A DNA stretch of 53,005 nucleotides from Planctomycetota bacterium (lineage in GTDB: Bacteria; Planctomycetota; Phycisphaerae; Sedimentisphaerales; Anaerobacaceae). The position numbers were made by a program, and so were the translations under genes. The stretch covers positions 1 to 53,005 of the forward strand of contig DUZJ01000016.1 of the NCBI GenBank assembly GCA_013349615.1, written 5' to 3'. Below are positions 9,465 through 19,368 of this stretch, one piece after another. The notes below the pieces were generated by a model. That model was not told the DNA's origin. It searched no databases and saw only the letters and a program-made list of their open reading frames with translations. Numbering within the stretch: the stretch's first letter is position 1; each line of letters opens with the position of its first letter.

Positions 9465-9618
9465 AATGGCGGTAGAAGCTGGTAGATGTCTCCGAAAAGC
9501 TGTGCGGGAAGAGTTGCAGCGAAAAGCACTGCTTGGCCAGTATGTTATTATAAACCGTAATGGCAGGGCCTGCCGCGTTTCAGCCAAACAGGCACTAAAA
9601 ATTACCAAAGGTAAATAA
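9442..9618 (+). CDS. 58-aa partner protein of the zeta-like kinase
   Basis: A short frame starting with MTTKQTDKMAVEAG and ending with KQALKITKGK. It is basic, with a predicted N-terminal helix rich in R/K/E (CLRKAVREELQRKALLG) and a short beta-like segment (YVIINRNGRACRVSA). Its start overlaps the end of the kinase gene by 23 bases, a layout common for translationally coupled small partners. No family is recognised. Function as an antitoxin is only inferred from its size and position. Confidence 0.6.
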   Translation: MTTKQTDKMAVEAGRCLRKAVREELQRKALLGQYVIINRNGRACRVSAKQALKITKGK

Positions 9619-9824
9619 TTTTGCTTTAATGTTCAAAAATTTTGTATTGTGTCCCGGATTTCAGTTTTACCCTTCTTTTTTCAAAAACCCTGCGATCACA
9701 TTACAGAGTTTTATGTTCGTTTTCTGCCATCTCCGTGGCAGGATTATCTTTCTATCTCAGTAAATTCGTGTCTCGACAACGAAATATTGGAATTATAGTA
9801 AGAAATGAATACAATAACGCGATT

Positions 9825-11627
9825 ATGGGACAGATAATAATACTTGACCAAAATATGGTTAATATGATTGCAGCCGGCGAGGTCATTGAACGCCCTGCCA
9901 GCGTAGTCAAGGAACTGTTGGAAAACAGCATCGATGCGGGGGCGACAAAAATAACAGTATCTATCGAAGATGGAGGCCGAAAATTATTATCGGTCGCCGA
10001 TAACGGCTACGGTATGGACGCCGAAGACCTGGCCGCGGCATTTGAGCCGCACACCACGAGCAAAATCAAAACCACCAAAGACCTGCGCGGCATATCGACT
10101 CTCGGCTTCAGAGGCGAAGCATTAGCGAGTATAGCCTCGGTGGCACAAGTTCGGGCTGTCAGCAGGCCTTTCCTTGAGCGAAGCGAAGGAATGAAGACTG
10201 AATCGGGCGCCAATTGCATTGAGATTGATTGTGGAAATACGGGCAGCGTCAGCCCGGCCAGTGCGGATTACGGTACAAGAATCCAGGTCAGAGACCTTTT
10301 TTATAAGCTGCCTGCCAGGCGAAAATTCCTTAAGACCGCCAATACCGAAATGGGCCACATCATCGAGCGGTTCACACGCATCGCACTGGCAAATTGTGAT
10401 TTGGATATGACGCTAACGCACAACGGCAGAGAGCTTCATCGATTATCGGGCAGAGATGACATTCGCCGTCGAATAGCTGAACTGTTCTCATCTGAGATTG
10501 CTGACAATTTGGCGGAAATCAAAAGCAATGAAAGAGGATTAGATATTTTCGCCCTGTTAGGCAAACCCGGCATTTCAAGAACAAATAACAAATTTCAATA
10601 TGTATTCCTGAACGGCCGATTCATCCGCGACAAATTTGTCTCGCACGCAATTAAAGAGGCATATCGAGGGTGCTTAGAGCCGGACAGATTCCCTGTCGTC
10701 TTTTTGTTTATTCAGATTCCATACGAAGATATAGACGTGAATGTGCATCCAACGAAGATTGAGGTGCGTTTTTATAATGCCAACCTGGTTCACTCTCAGG
10801 TCCTCGGATGTCTGCGGGAAAAGCTCTTGGGGACAAATCTTGACGTTAGTGCAAAACTGCCGGCAATTCCACATCCTGAAAGCTCAGCATCGGGCTCTGT
10901 TGTAGGGCGGGACCAAAAGATTGCCGACGCAATGGCTGAATTTTTCAAAAAGCACAGACCTGTCCCAACGCAGCAGCAATTTGCACGTGAAAGGGCGGAC
11001 GCAAGCGGTGTGGCCGGATACGAGAGAAGAGAGACGAAATACCAAAGGCCGCAGTTTGATAGAAAATTCCTGCAAATACATGACAGCTTTATTGTCGCCC
11101 AGATTGACGATGGATTCATCATTATCGACCAGCATGCGCTTCACGAACGCATAATATATGAGAATCTGTGCCGGCGTTTACGGGAAAGCAAACTCGAATC
11201 GCAGAAACTGCTGATACCTGAAAGTTTTGAGGTTACTGTGCCCCAGGCCGATACGCTTAAAACCAATGCAGAGCTGTTCGAGAAATTGGGTATCGAGCTT
11301 GCCCCCTTTGGTCCCAGGACGATGGCTATACAGGCCTTTCCAACCCTGCTGGCAAAAGCCGACCCGCTCGATTTCGTTCAGAATTTAATCGACTTGCTCA
11401 GTCACAAGGAAATGGACCTTGATGCAGAAAGATTGCTCGATGAGGTCTTAAATATGGCTGCCTGTAAAGCGGCCATAAAAGCCGGACAAAAGCTAAGCGA
11501 CAACGAAATAGAGAAACTACTTGCAGATAGAAAAATAGTAAAGAGGGCGAGCCGCTGTCCCCACGGCAGACCCACTACGATAAAATTCACGCTCAGTGAC
11601 CTCGAAAAGCAGTTTAAGAGAACCTGA
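9825..11627 (+). CDS. mutL: DNA mismatch repair protein MutL
   Basis: GHKL-ATPase that couples MutS mismatch recognition to strand removal. ATPase motifs are ENSIDAGA, DNGYGMD and GFRGEALASIASV, followed by the transducer domain (FLNGRFIRD, NVHPTKIEVRF). The C-terminal domain carries DQHALHERIIYE near residue 435, which matches the metal-dependent endonuclease motif DQHA(X)2E(X)4E, plus ACKAAIKAGQ and CPHGRP. This is therefore a nicking-type MutL, as expected without MutH. The frame is open further upstream, but the ATG at 9825 (MGQIIILDQN) matches the family start and gives 600 aa. Its stop overlaps the btuF start by one base (TGATG). Confidence 0.97.
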   Translation: MGQIIILDQNMVNMIAAGEVIERPASVVKELLENSIDAGATKITVSIEDGGRKLLSVADNGYGMDAEDLAAAFEPHTTSKIKTTKDLRGISTLGFRGEALASIASVAQVRAVSRPFLERSEGMKTESGANCIEIDCGNTGSVSPASADYGTRIQVRDLFYKLPARRKFLKTANTEMGHIIERFTRIALANCDLDMTLTHNGRELHRLSGRDDIRRRIAELFSSEIADNLAEIKSNERGLDIFALLGKPGISRTNNKFQYVFLNGRFIRDKFVSHAIKEAYRGCLEPDRFPVVFLFIQIPYEDIDVNVHPTKIEVRFYNANLVHSQVLGCLREKLLGTNLDVSAKLPAIPHPESSASGSVVGRDQKIADAMAEFFKKHRPVPTQQQFARERADASGVAGYERRETKYQRPQFDRKFLQIHDSFIVAQIDDGFIIIDQHALHERIIYENLCRRLRESKLESQKLLIPESFEVTVPQADTLKTNAELFEKLGIELAPFGPRTMAIQAFPTLLAKADPLDFVQNLIDLLSHKEMDLDAERLLDEVLNMAACKAAIKAGQKLSDNEIEKLLADRKIVKRASRCPHGRPTTIKFTLSDLEKQFKRT

Positions 11628-12562
11628 TGAAGAAGAAATGGTACGCCATTTGCCTCTGTCTGCTCGGATTGTTCTTTTTTTTGGGTGTTTTTGTCCAACT
11701 ATTAAGAAATATTAGAGAGCCGGGCCGAAATTTACTAGATATGGCAAACAAGCCGAAACGAATAGTCTCGCTCGCTCCGAATTTGACTGAAATTCTTTTT
11801 GCATTAGAGCTGGATGAACAAATCGTTGCGGTATCAAACGACAGCGATTACCCCCCCGAAGCAGCCAACAAGAAGAAGATAGGGACCTTCTGGCAGCCAA
11901 ATACTGAAGCTATAATAGCGTCTAAGCCGGATTTGGTGGTTACGCTGTGGTTCGAGCAGCAAAAAGCCACTGCGGATAGCTTAAGACGTCTGGGTTATCA
12001 GGTCCTGACTTTACGAATTGAGAAAATTTCAGAGCTTCTGGCAGCGATTCAGGAAATCGGGACCGCAGCAGGCTGCGCACAACTGTCAAACCGAGTGGTT
12101 GAAAACATCCGCAATCACTTGAGTGATTTGCAATCGAAGCTTGTCTCCGCTGATAAAGTCAAGGTGTTGTGGGTGGTGCAGGCTGAACCTTTACGCGTGG
12201 CCGGCAGAAATACCTTTGTAAACGAATTGATAGAACTGGCCGGCGGAGAAAATGCTATCGGCCGGACTATTCAACAGTATCCGCCTATAAGCACCGAAGA
12301 GCTCCTGACTTGCGGTGCGGAAACAATAATCCAATCGGGGATGGGCAAAAGCAATATGGCAGAGCAGCAAAAGGCCGCAGAGAGATTTTGGGGCAGGTGG
12401 CCAAATTTACCCGCCGTTAAAAATAACAAGATTTATGTCGTCGAGCCGGATACTGTGCTAAGATTAGGGCCAAGATTATGCCAGGGCATTGAGCTGATTG
12501 CTCATTGCTTACATCCGGACATCATCCGTCAAAAATATAATGGCTCGCAACAGACCAGATAA
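11627..12562 (+). CDS. btuF: ABC transporter substrate-binding protein, BtuF/FepB family
   Basis: A 311-aa cluster A-II binding protein for cobalamin or a ferric-siderophore-like chelate. An N-terminal hydrophobic segment (residues about 5-25) has no Cys lipobox at its end, so it is an uncleaved anchor or ordinary signal. Then come the first lobe (RIVSLAPNLTEILFAL, DYPPEA, PDLVVT), a long linking helix and the second lobe (VAGRNTFVNELIELAGGENA, YPPISTEELL). VSLAPNLTEIL and the DYPPEA segment favour the B12-type subgroup. It is coupled to mutL by a one-base overlap and overlaps btuC by 23 bases. Substrate assignment is by family resemblance only. Confidence 0.85.
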   Translation: MKKKWYAICLCLLGLFFFLGVFVQLLRNIREPGRNLLDMANKPKRIVSLAPNLTEILFALELDEQIVAVSNDSDYPPEAANKKKIGTFWQPNTEAIIASKPDLVVTLWFEQQKATADSLRRLGYQVLTLRIEKISELLAAIQEIGTAAGCAQLSNRVVENIRNHLSDLQSKLVSADKVKVLWVVQAEPLRVAGRNTFVNELIELAGGENAIGRTIQQYPPISTEELLTCGAETIIQSGMGKSNMAEQQKAAERFWGRWPNLPAVKNNKIYVVEPDTVLRLGPRLCQGIELIAHCLHPDIIRQKYNGSQQTR

Positions 12563-13598
12563 ATCAAAAGCTAAAATGCTAACATCAGAAAAATTGGCTG
12601 TCAGAATTGTAATCTGTTTAGCAGTGCTGTGCGTAGTGATGTGCCTGTGTGCAATGGTGGGGCCACAAAAGGTTTCTCTGCGAAAAGTTTTCGCCGGCCC
12701 TGGTGAGGAGCCGGGCGGCAACATTGATTACGAAATTTTTGTTGGGGTTAGATTGCCGCGAGTGATTTTGGCCGCTCTGGTCGGAGCGGCACTGGCCTGT
12801 TCTGGTGTCGTATTACAGGCGATTTTACGAAATCCTCTCGCTGACCCCTACATTCTGGGAATATCCAGCGGTGCGGGACTCGGAGTCATTATCGCGGTTT
12901 TGTCCGGTGCAACCTGGGCATTCTGGGGTGGCTCACCGATTGCAGTTTTTGCATTTGCGGGCGCCCTCGGCACAGTTTGGCTGGTCTGGTGCATCGGACA
13001 TTTTACGGGTAAATCACAAGTTACAAGCCTGCTGCTGGCCGGCGTTGTAATTAATGCCTTCTTTTCAGCAGTGATTATGTTCTTGACCTCGATAGCGAAA
13101 AGTGAGCAGGTACATTCGACAATATTCTGGCTGATGGGAAACATAACGGAAAAAAGCCTGTCGGTCCTGGGCGTTAGTGCAGCGTGTATCTTCGCTGGAA
13201 TAATCGCTTTATTTTGCATTTCTCACAGGTTAAACGTTCTTACCTTCGGCGAAGAGGAGGCAAAAGCTCTTGGTGTTGATACGGCAAGAACCAGAGTAAT
13301 TGCGTTCGGCTTTGCAGCTTTTATAACCGCGATTGCGGTTAGTCTAAGTGGGCTTGTTGGGTTTGTGGGTCTTATCATTCCTCACGGAGTTCGCCTCGTA
13401 TTCGGGCCGGACCATCGTCAATTGCTGCCTGTCAGCGGGATAATCGGGAGCGTATTTTTGGTTGCTGCCGATACCCTTGCCCGTACGATTGTCGCCCCGG
13501 CCCAGTTGCCGGTGGGTATTATCACAGCTATTGCCGGAGGGCCCTTTTTCCTGGTCCTGCTGGCAAAATACAGCAGAAAAGTTAGCTGGTTAAAATGA
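12540..13598 (+). CDS. btuC: FecCD/BtuC-family ABC transporter permease
   Basis: A 352-aa polytopic permease with about ten membrane segments that pairs with the preceding binding protein and the following ATPase. Family motifs are RLPRVILAALVGAALACSGVVLQAILRNPLADPYILG near the N-terminus, GEEEAKALGVD (the ATPase-contacting loop) and LVGFVGLIIPHGVRLVFGPDHR. The ATG at 12540 (MARNRPDKS) lies inside the 3' end of btuF. A TTG at 12498 or the ATG at 12576 cannot be excluded, since no strong Shine-Dalgarno is seen. Confidence 0.93.
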   Translation: MARNRPDKSKAKMLTSEKLAVRIVICLAVLCVVMCLCAMVGPQKVSLRKVFAGPGEEPGGNIDYEIFVGVRLPRVILAALVGAALACSGVVLQAILRNPLADPYILGISSGAGLGVIIAVLSGATWAFWGGSPIAVFAFAGALGTVWLVWCIGHFTGKSQVTSLLLAGVVINAFFSAVIMFLTSIAKSEQVHSTIFWLMGNITEKSLSVLGVSAACIFAGIIALFCISHRLNVLTFGEEEAKALGVDTARTRVIAFGFAAFITAIAVSLSGLVGFVGLIIPHGVRLVFGPDHRQLLPVSGIIGSVFLVAADTLARTIVAPAQLPVGIITAIAGGPFFLVLLAKYSRKVSWLK

Positions 13599-14419
13599 GC
13601 GGTATTATAAAGGTTGAAAATCTGAGTTTTGCATACAGGTCCCAAGGCACTATTGTGAAGGATATCAGCTTTGAAGTAATGCAGGGAACATTTCTGACAA
13701 TAGCAGGACCAAACGGCGCCGGCAAGACAACCCTGCTGAATCTGCTTTGTGGATTGCTTTCAGCCCAGGCCGGTTCTATAAAAATCGATGCAGCGCATAT
13801 AGAATCATATTCGGTCAAAGAACTTGCGCAAAAGCTCGCTGTTGTTCGCCAGGAATTTGTGCCGGTATTTGACTTTACGGTGGCCCAGGTCGTGTCGATG
13901 GCAAGAACACCATATTTGGGTACGTTTGGTTTTGAAAGTCAAGCCGATATGAAATTTATAAACGAAGCGCTCGAAATGACCGATACGAAGCAGTTCAGCT
14001 CACGACCACTCGCGGAGTTGAGCGGAGGTGAGCGGCAGCGGGTCTTTATTGCAAGGGCACTCGCACAAAACACTCCCATTTTGCTTTTGGATGAGCCGAC
14101 CAGCTTTCTGGATTTGAAACATCAGGTTGGCATATATGATTTACTGAAAACTATGCAGCTTGAAAAAGGCAAAACAATCGTTGCCGTAACGCACGATATC
14201 AACCTTGCAGCTCAATACGCAGATGTTACCCTGCTTCTTGGAGCTGATACCAGCTACCAGTACGGCCGCGCCCAAGATGTTTTTTCGCCCGAGCAAATCG
14301 AAAGAGTTTTTGGCGTCAGGGCCTTTACAGGCAAAATTGGGGAAGAAAAATTCTTCATTCCTTTAGGAAAATTTGCAAAAGATAGGAGCCGAATCGGCCG
14401 AAAAGTGGACAGCAGTTGA
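13595..14419 (+). CDS. btuD: ABC transporter ATP-binding protein (BtuD/FepC type)
   Basis: A 274-aa ATPase of the importer. Walker A GPNGAGKTTLL, Q-loop (VVRQEFVPVFDFTV), signature LSGGERQRVFIARALA, Walker B ILLLDEPTSFLDL and H-loop VAVTHD are all intact. Its start overlaps the btuC stop by four bases (ATGA). mutL, btuF, btuC and btuD therefore form one coupled transcription unit. No cobalamin riboswitch was recognised in front of mutL. Confidence 0.95.
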   Translation: MSGIIKVENLSFAYRSQGTIVKDISFEVMQGTFLTIAGPNGAGKTTLLNLLCGLLSAQAGSIKIDAAHIESYSVKELAQKLAVVRQEFVPVFDFTVAQVVSMARTPYLGTFGFESQADMKFINEALEMTDTKQFSSRPLAELSGGERQRVFIARALAQNTPILLLDEPTSFLDLKHQVGIYDLLKTMQLEKGKTIVAVTHDINLAAQYADVTLLLGADTSYQYGRAQDVFSPEQIERVFGVRAFTGKIGEEKFFIPLGKFAKDRSRIGRKVDSS

Positions 14420-14639
14420 TAGAAAAAGCTGTACTCCCACAACATAACTACTTATGTAATAAGGTGTTACAGATGCCCTCGACGGGTCTGTTTGGATAAT
14501 GTGGCCGCGCGAATATATTTTAAGAACCTGGTTGCGATTTTGGCCAAAATAAATATTGTACGATTTATTCATCAATATGTTAAAATATTAGGTTTCGGTA
14601 GGCATGTGAATACCGTTTAGTAGTAAGGTAAATTAAGAA

Positions 14640-15161
14640 GTGGCACAGAAACGCAAAAAGACAGCCAAAAAAAAAGCAAGCTCAACCCGGACAAGGAAAA
14701 GTCGTTTGACTGCCGCTACCATTGAGCATTTCAAGCAAATGTTATTTCAGAAACGCCGAGAGATTGTCTGCAACGTAAACGAGATGGAAGATGAAGCTCT
14801 CAAACAGTCCCGGCTGGATGCAAGTGGTGACCTGTCAAGTATGCCAATTCACATGGCCGATATCGGAACCGATAACTACGAGCAGGAATTCGCTTTAGGG
14901 TTGATGGATAGCGAAAGGAAACTACTAAACGAAATCGACAAAGCGCTGCATCGCATCGAGGATGGAACTTACGGCATCTGCAAAGGCAGTGGCAAACCAA
15001 TACGCAAGGCACGGCTCGAAGCTCAACCCTGGGCCGAATATTGTGTTGAATATGCCCGAATGATGGAACAGGGCCTTGTAAAAGAGCACGAACAATCGAT
15101 ATCAGAAACGCCGGAATCTGAAAGCGAGGATGAGTCAGAGGAGGAGGCCTCTATCGACTAA
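14640..15161 (+). CDS. TraR/DksA-family protein with a reduced zinc finger
   Basis: A 173-aa protein. The first 22 residues are a lysine/arginine-rich tail, followed by a coiled coil (about residues 25-105) with DNYEQEFALGLMDSERKLLNEIDKAL and the finger region YGICKGSGKPI...AEYCVEYAR. DksA proteins enter the RNA polymerase secondary channel and adjust promoter output. In canonical DksA the finger holds four Cys; here only C114 and C135 remain, with S117 and Y138 at the other two positions. The acidic C-terminus (ESESEDESEEE) is unusual. The start is GTG; AAGG lies about 12 bases upstream. Confidence 0.9.
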   Translation: MAQKRKKTAKKKASSTRTRKSRLTAATIEHFKQMLFQKRREIVCNVNEMEDEALKQSRLDASGDLSSMPIHMADIGTDNYEQEFALGLMDSERKLLNEIDKALHRIEDGTYGICKGSGKPIRKARLEAQPWAEYCVEYARMMEQGLVKEHEQSISETPESESEDESEEEASID

Positions 15162-15320
15162 ACCCGGCTTTGGATTGTTCGGGCATATAATCATCGTACC
15201 ACAAAATGTTCGACAGCCTGTCTTTTTCACATTCGTACCTTCATTTTTCTCATCAAGTCGAAACGGCAGGTGAAAATATATTCCATTTTGCTCTCAAAAA
15301 GGGTAAACTAACACACCAGT

Positions 15321-15551
15321 ATGAAACACAAATGTCCAATCTGCCATAAAACTATTCAAGCAAAACCTGAAGAGAAATCCGAAGAGACAAAATTCTATCC
15401 CTTTTGCTCCCGTCGATGTAAGCTGGTTGATCTGGGTGTCTGGCTGGACGCTGAGTATAAGATATCGCAGTCACACGAGTTCGGCGAGCCGTCCAATACT
15501 GCCTCTGATAGCTCCTTAGAAAAGCAGAAAAGAACAATATTTAAAAAATAA
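15321..15551 (+). CDS. yacG: DNA gyrase inhibitor YacG family zinc protein
   Basis: A 76-aa zinc-binding protein. CPICHKTI and PFCSRRCKLVDLGVWL show the four-Cys site and the family signature, followed by EYKI. In E. coli YacG binds GyrB and inhibits gyrase. Length is normal. It lies alone between the dksA-like gene and a membrane protein gene. Confidence 0.9.
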   Translation: MKHKCPICHKTIQAKPEEKSEETKFYPFCSRRCKLVDLGVWLDAEYKISQSHEFGEPSNTASDSSLEKQKRTIFKK

Positions 15552-15651
15552 AACATTAAAAAAATCTGTTGAAACCGGTTGACAACGATTATATATTTAT
15601 TGTATTGAGTTTATGACAGGTTGATTGTAATCCTTTTTGAAAGGGTACAAA

Positions 15652-16941
15652 ATGGACAACGAAAAAGAATCCCCTAAAGTTTTTGAGAAACTTCTCTTTC
15701 CAAAGATATTTCAAAGTTTCCGAATAGCCATCCATTACAAGAATTTGATAATCGCTTTTCTGGCAGTGACTGTCGTATGTCTTTCCGGCTGGATTATGGA
15801 CTTTAGCAAAACAGTTGTTGCTATAACAGGCCCGGAAGGCAGAATTATAGAGACAGAGCTGCAAATTTATATGACCAATCCTGGCCAATTAGAATCATAT
15901 ATTGAAAATGCCAGGGAAGACAGCGAGCGTACAGGAGTATTTTCTACGCTCTGGCGTTTTGCTGCAGGAAGATTTCACAACGCACTAAATTGTCTATTTG
16001 CATTCAACATCCCGGGGGTATTTGTAAATATAGCAGAGTATTTTAAGGCAGTGACGTGGGTAGTGAGATACCATTTGGTTTACTGTGTCATATTTGCGGT
16101 AATAAAGCTTGTTGTGATGGCCATTGCCGACGGAGCCATCTGCCGAATTGCAGCGTTGCAATTCGCCCGAAATGAAAAACCCGGCCTGCTCGAGGCACTG
16201 CGCTTCAGCACAAACAAATTCACCAGCTTCGTCACCGCGCCTCTGGCGCCGGTGGGCATAATCATCTTCATAGGTTTCTTCATTTTTCTCCTGGGACTCG
16301 TTGGCAACATTCCTTGGGCCGGCGAGTTGATAATGGGTATCTTTATGGTGCTGGCCTTGATTGCCGGCGCGTTGATAGCGGTCGTTTCGATAGGGGCGGT
16401 TGCCGGTTTTAACCTGATGTTTCCTGCTGTGGCATACGATGGTTCGGATTGTTTCGATGCGATAAGTCGTGCTTTCAGTTATGTATATGCAAAACCGTGG
16501 CGAATGATTTTTTATACCGCGATAGCGGCAGTCTATGGCGCTATTTGTTACATATTTGTTCGATTCTTTACCTTTTTGATGCTCTGGGTTACCCACCGCT
16601 CCCTGCAGCTCGGCGTCCTGGGCGGTAACAAGAAGCTTACAGCTATTTGGCCGGGGCCAAGCCTTACAAACATTGTCGACGCGCCGGATTTGGCAGCAGC
16701 TAATTGGTCTCAAACAGTGGCAGCCGTCATTGTATATTTGCTCTTGTTGGCCGTTGCCGTACTTGTAGCTTCTTTTATATTAAGTTTCTACTTTTCCGCC
16801 AATACTATAATCTATTCACTGATGCGTAATAATGTTGATAACACCGCTCTGGACGACATTTATACGCCTTCTGTGGAAATCGAAACTGAGCCGACCGCAA
16901 TTGATTCGAAAAAAGAAGAAGCGGAGCCGGAGTCAGAATAA
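15652..16941 (+). CDS. Polytopic membrane protein of unknown function
   Basis: A 429-aa protein with a short cytoplasmic N-terminus and about seven hydrophobic segments: one near residues 28-48, a loop of about 60 aa, two near 110-165, three between about 200 and 260, one near 295-315 and one near 360-385. The C-terminal tail is acidic. I recognise no catalytic motif. The ATG at 15652 has AAAGGG six bases upstream and is preferred to an upstream TTG at 15637. No functional neighbour is evident. Confidence 0.8.
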   Translation: MDNEKESPKVFEKLLFPKIFQSFRIAIHYKNLIIAFLAVTVVCLSGWIMDFSKTVVAITGPEGRIIETELQIYMTNPGQLESYIENAREDSERTGVFSTLWRFAAGRFHNALNCLFAFNIPGVFVNIAEYFKAVTWVVRYHLVYCVIFAVIKLVVMAIADGAICRIAALQFARNEKPGLLEALRFSTNKFTSFVTAPLAPVGIIIFIGFFIFLLGLVGNIPWAGELIMGIFMVLALIAGALIAVVSIGAVAGFNLMFPAVAYDGSDCFDAISRAFSYVYAKPWRMIFYTAIAAVYGAICYIFVRFFTFLMLWVTHRSLQLGVLGGNKKLTAIWPGPSLTNIVDAPDLAAANWSQTVAAVIVYLLLLAVAVLVASFILSFYFSANTIIYSLMRNNVDNTALDDIYTPSVEIETEPTAIDSKKEEAEPESE

Positions 16942-17117
16942 CAACCGGATTCGTCATCTTAAGCAGATTAACTTAAATGAGCTTTTGGTACAAATCGACA
17001 AGCATCTGTTAATCATAGAAAGCTTCGGTTTGCGTGTTTTTTCACATCCCGCGCAGCGGGACCCATTTCTCACAAAAGTGCTGATTTTTCCTATGGCTCT
17101 TAGTGAGCTTCTTGCTT

Positions 17118-17146
17118 TTGACTTTTTCCCACTCCTAACGTAAAAT
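17118..17146 (+). promoter_or_regulatory. Sigma-70 promoter of uvrB
   Basis: TTGACT (17118-17123), a 17-bp spacer and TAAAAT (17141-17146), 54 bases before the uvrB ATG. Confidence 0.7.
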
Positions 17147-17199
17147 AGATTGTTGTTGGAGACTGCTTTTATTCAAAGAAGTGCGGTACAGGCCAACAA

Positions 17200-19266
17200 A
17201 TGGCAAAATTCAAACTAAATAATGAGTTTAAGCCTGCCGGCGACCAGCCGGAAGCCATAAACCGGCTCGTAGAAGGGCTGCGCGCGGGCGGCAAATTCCA
17301 AACCCTTATGGGCGTTACCGGCAGCGGCAAAACATTCACAATGGCTAACGTCATAGCTCAGCATAACCTGCCGGTGCTTGTTATATCCCATAACAAGACA
17401 TTAGCGGCTCAGCTCTATGAAGAATTTATGGAGCTGTTTCCCGAAAACGCTGTCGAATATTTCGTCAGCTATTACGATTACTACCAGCCGGAGGCGTACA
17501 TTCCGCAGCGGGATATATACATAGAAAAAGACGCCTCCAAGAACGCCGACCTTGACAGGCTCCGGCTTTCAACTACTACAAGTCTGTCAACAAGGGATGA
17601 CGTAATTATCGTTGCCTCTGTCTCCTGCATTTTCGGACTCGGCTCGCCGGAAGATTATAAGGCTTCTGTCGTGGCCGTCCGAACCGGAGAATCTTTCGAG
17701 AGAAACGACCTGCTCGGCAGATTGGCTGATATCCAGTACACCAGAAACGACTTCGATTTCCAGAGGGGGACGTTCAGGGTTCGCGGCGATGTGGTCGAAC
17801 TCTATCCTTCTTACGAATCTTTTGCAATCCGCATCGAATTCTTCGGCGACCAAATAGAGAAAATAAGCTACATAAACCCCATATCTGCGGAGATTCTGGC
17901 CGTCGAGGAACAGGTTTTTATATATCCGGCCCAGCACTACATTATGCCCGGCTACAGAATTGACTCTGCCGTAGCGGGCATAAAGGCAGAGCTAAAACAG
18001 CGACTGGCCGAACTGAGACAGCAGGGCAAACTCCTCGAAGCACAGCGGCTGCAGGCCCGAACGATGTATGATATCGAGATGATACAGGAGGTCGGCTATT
18101 GCAGCGGAATCGAGAATTACGCAAGGCACCTGTCGGGGCTGCCTCCCGGAGCCAGACCTTATACGCTGATTAACTACTTCCCGAAGGATTTCCTTTTGTT
18201 TATCGACGAGTCTCATGCCACCATTCCGCAAATACGGGCAATGTGGGCCGGTGACAGAAGCAGAAAAGAAGTCCTCGTTGACCACGGCTTTAGATTACCC
18301 AGTGCACTGGACAATAGACCTCTGCGTTTCGAAGAGTTCCAGGAAAATTGGTCCAGCGTCGTTTTTGTCTCCGCAACACCAGGACCATTCGAGCTGGAAA
18401 AGTGTCATAATGAGGTCGTCGAGCAAATCATAAGGCCGACCGGACTTGTGGACCCTGTAATCTTCGTACACCCGGCCGGCAATCAGATACCACATCTGCT
18501 CGATGAAATCGCCAAACGAGTCAAAGCCAAAGAGCGAATGCTCGTTACTACCCTGACGAAAAGGATGGCCGAAAACTTAGCTGGTTTCATAACTAAAAAA
18601 GGTTTTAGATGCCGTTATCTGCACAGCGAAATCAATACACTCGAAAGAATTGAAATACTAAGGGATTTACGCAAAGGCCAATTCGATGTTCTCGTGGGAA
18701 TAAACCTGTTACGGGAAGGTCTGGATTTGCCGGAGGTCTCAGCCGTTGCAATTCTTGATGCGGACAAGGAAGGTTTCCTGCGAAGTCATACATCTTTAAT
18801 ACAAACAATCGGCAGAACCGCAAGAAACGTCAACGCCACTGTCTTTTTATATGCCGATAAGGTCACCAGGTCGATGCAAAAAGCTATTGACGAAACAAGC
18901 AGACGCCGTAAAATTCAGTTAAAGTACAATAAAGAACATAACATTACACCCGAGACAATAAGAAAGGAAGTCCGCAAAGGCTTGGCCCAGCAGATAAAAG
19001 CCAGGCAAACTGCCCGCCAGGCGGTTCATTTCAACGACAACGAATATGAAAAAGTTGAGCTGGCTTCTCACATCGAGAAAGAAATGCTTGAAGCAGCCCA
19101 GGCCCTGGACTTCGAGCGGGCGGCCTTTCTGCGAGACCAGTTGCGAGAATTGAAAGAGCTGCCGGAATTCGTTCTCGTCGAGTCAAGCAAAAAGAAAAGC
19201 GAACACTTGGCTGAACAAAAACATAAAAGATATAAAAAAGGCATTGACCCGGATTTCACGGATTAA
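17200..19266 (+). CDS. uvrB: Excinuclease ABC subunit UvrB
   Basis: DNA-damage verification subunit of nucleotide excision repair, 688 aa. Walker [15 protein letters not shown] near residue 46, the beta-hairpin region ([13 protein letters not shown]), DESH (motif [17 protein letters not shown]), the helicase motifs [28 protein letters not shown] and QTIGRTARN, and the C-terminal UVR domain ([21 protein letters not shown]) for UvrA/UvrC contact. Length is normal and all motifs are intact. uvrA and uvrC are not in the window. Confidence 0.98.
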   Translation: MAKFKLNNEFKPAGDQPEAINRLVEGLRAGGKFQTLMGVTGSGKTFTMANVIAQHNLPVLVISHNKTLAAQLYEEFMELFPENAVEYFVSYYDYYQPEAYIPQRDIYIEKDASKNADLDRLRLSTTTSLSTRDDVIIVASVSCIFGLGSPEDYKASVVAVRTGESFERNDLLGRLADIQYTRNDFDFQRGTFRVRGDVVELYPSYESFAIRIEFFGDQIEKISYINPISAEILAVEEQVFIYPAQHYIMPGYRIDSAVAGIKAELKQRLAELRQQGKLLEAQRLQARTMYDIEMIQEVGYCSGIENYARHLSGLPPGARPYTLINYFPKDFLLFIDESHATIPQIRAMWAGDRSRKEVLVDHGFRLPSALDNRPLRFEEFQENWSSVVFVSATPGPFELEKCHNEVVEQIIRPTGLVDPVIFVHPAGNQIPHLLDEIAKRVKAKERMLVTTLTKRMAENLAGFITKKGFRCRYLHSEINTLERIEILRDLRKGQFDVLVGINLLREGLDLPEVSAVAILDADKEGFLRSHTSLIQTIGRTARNVNATVFLYADKVTRSMQKAIDETSRRRKIQLKYNKEHNITPETIRKEVRKGLAQQIKARQTARQAVHFNDNEYEKVELASHIEKEMLEAAQALDFERAAFLRDQLRELKELPEFVLVESSKKKSEHLAEQKHKRYKKGIDPDFTD

Positions 19267-19277
19267 ATTGTTCTAAG

Positions 19278-19306
19278 TTGTCCAACCAAATAAAATGTGT
19301 TAGAAT
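19278..19306 (+). promoter_or_regulatory. Promoter-like box, first copy
   Basis: TTGTCC (19278-19283), a 17-bp spacer and TAGAAT (19301-19306) lie about 60 bases before the 77-aa gene. The surrounding 37 bases (19275-19311) recur almost unchanged at 19846-19883. Confidence 0.55.
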
Positions 19307-19368
19307 AGAGCCTGTTCGGCATCTGATACGGCACTGTATAATTCAGAATTTAGGCAAGAGAAATAGAA

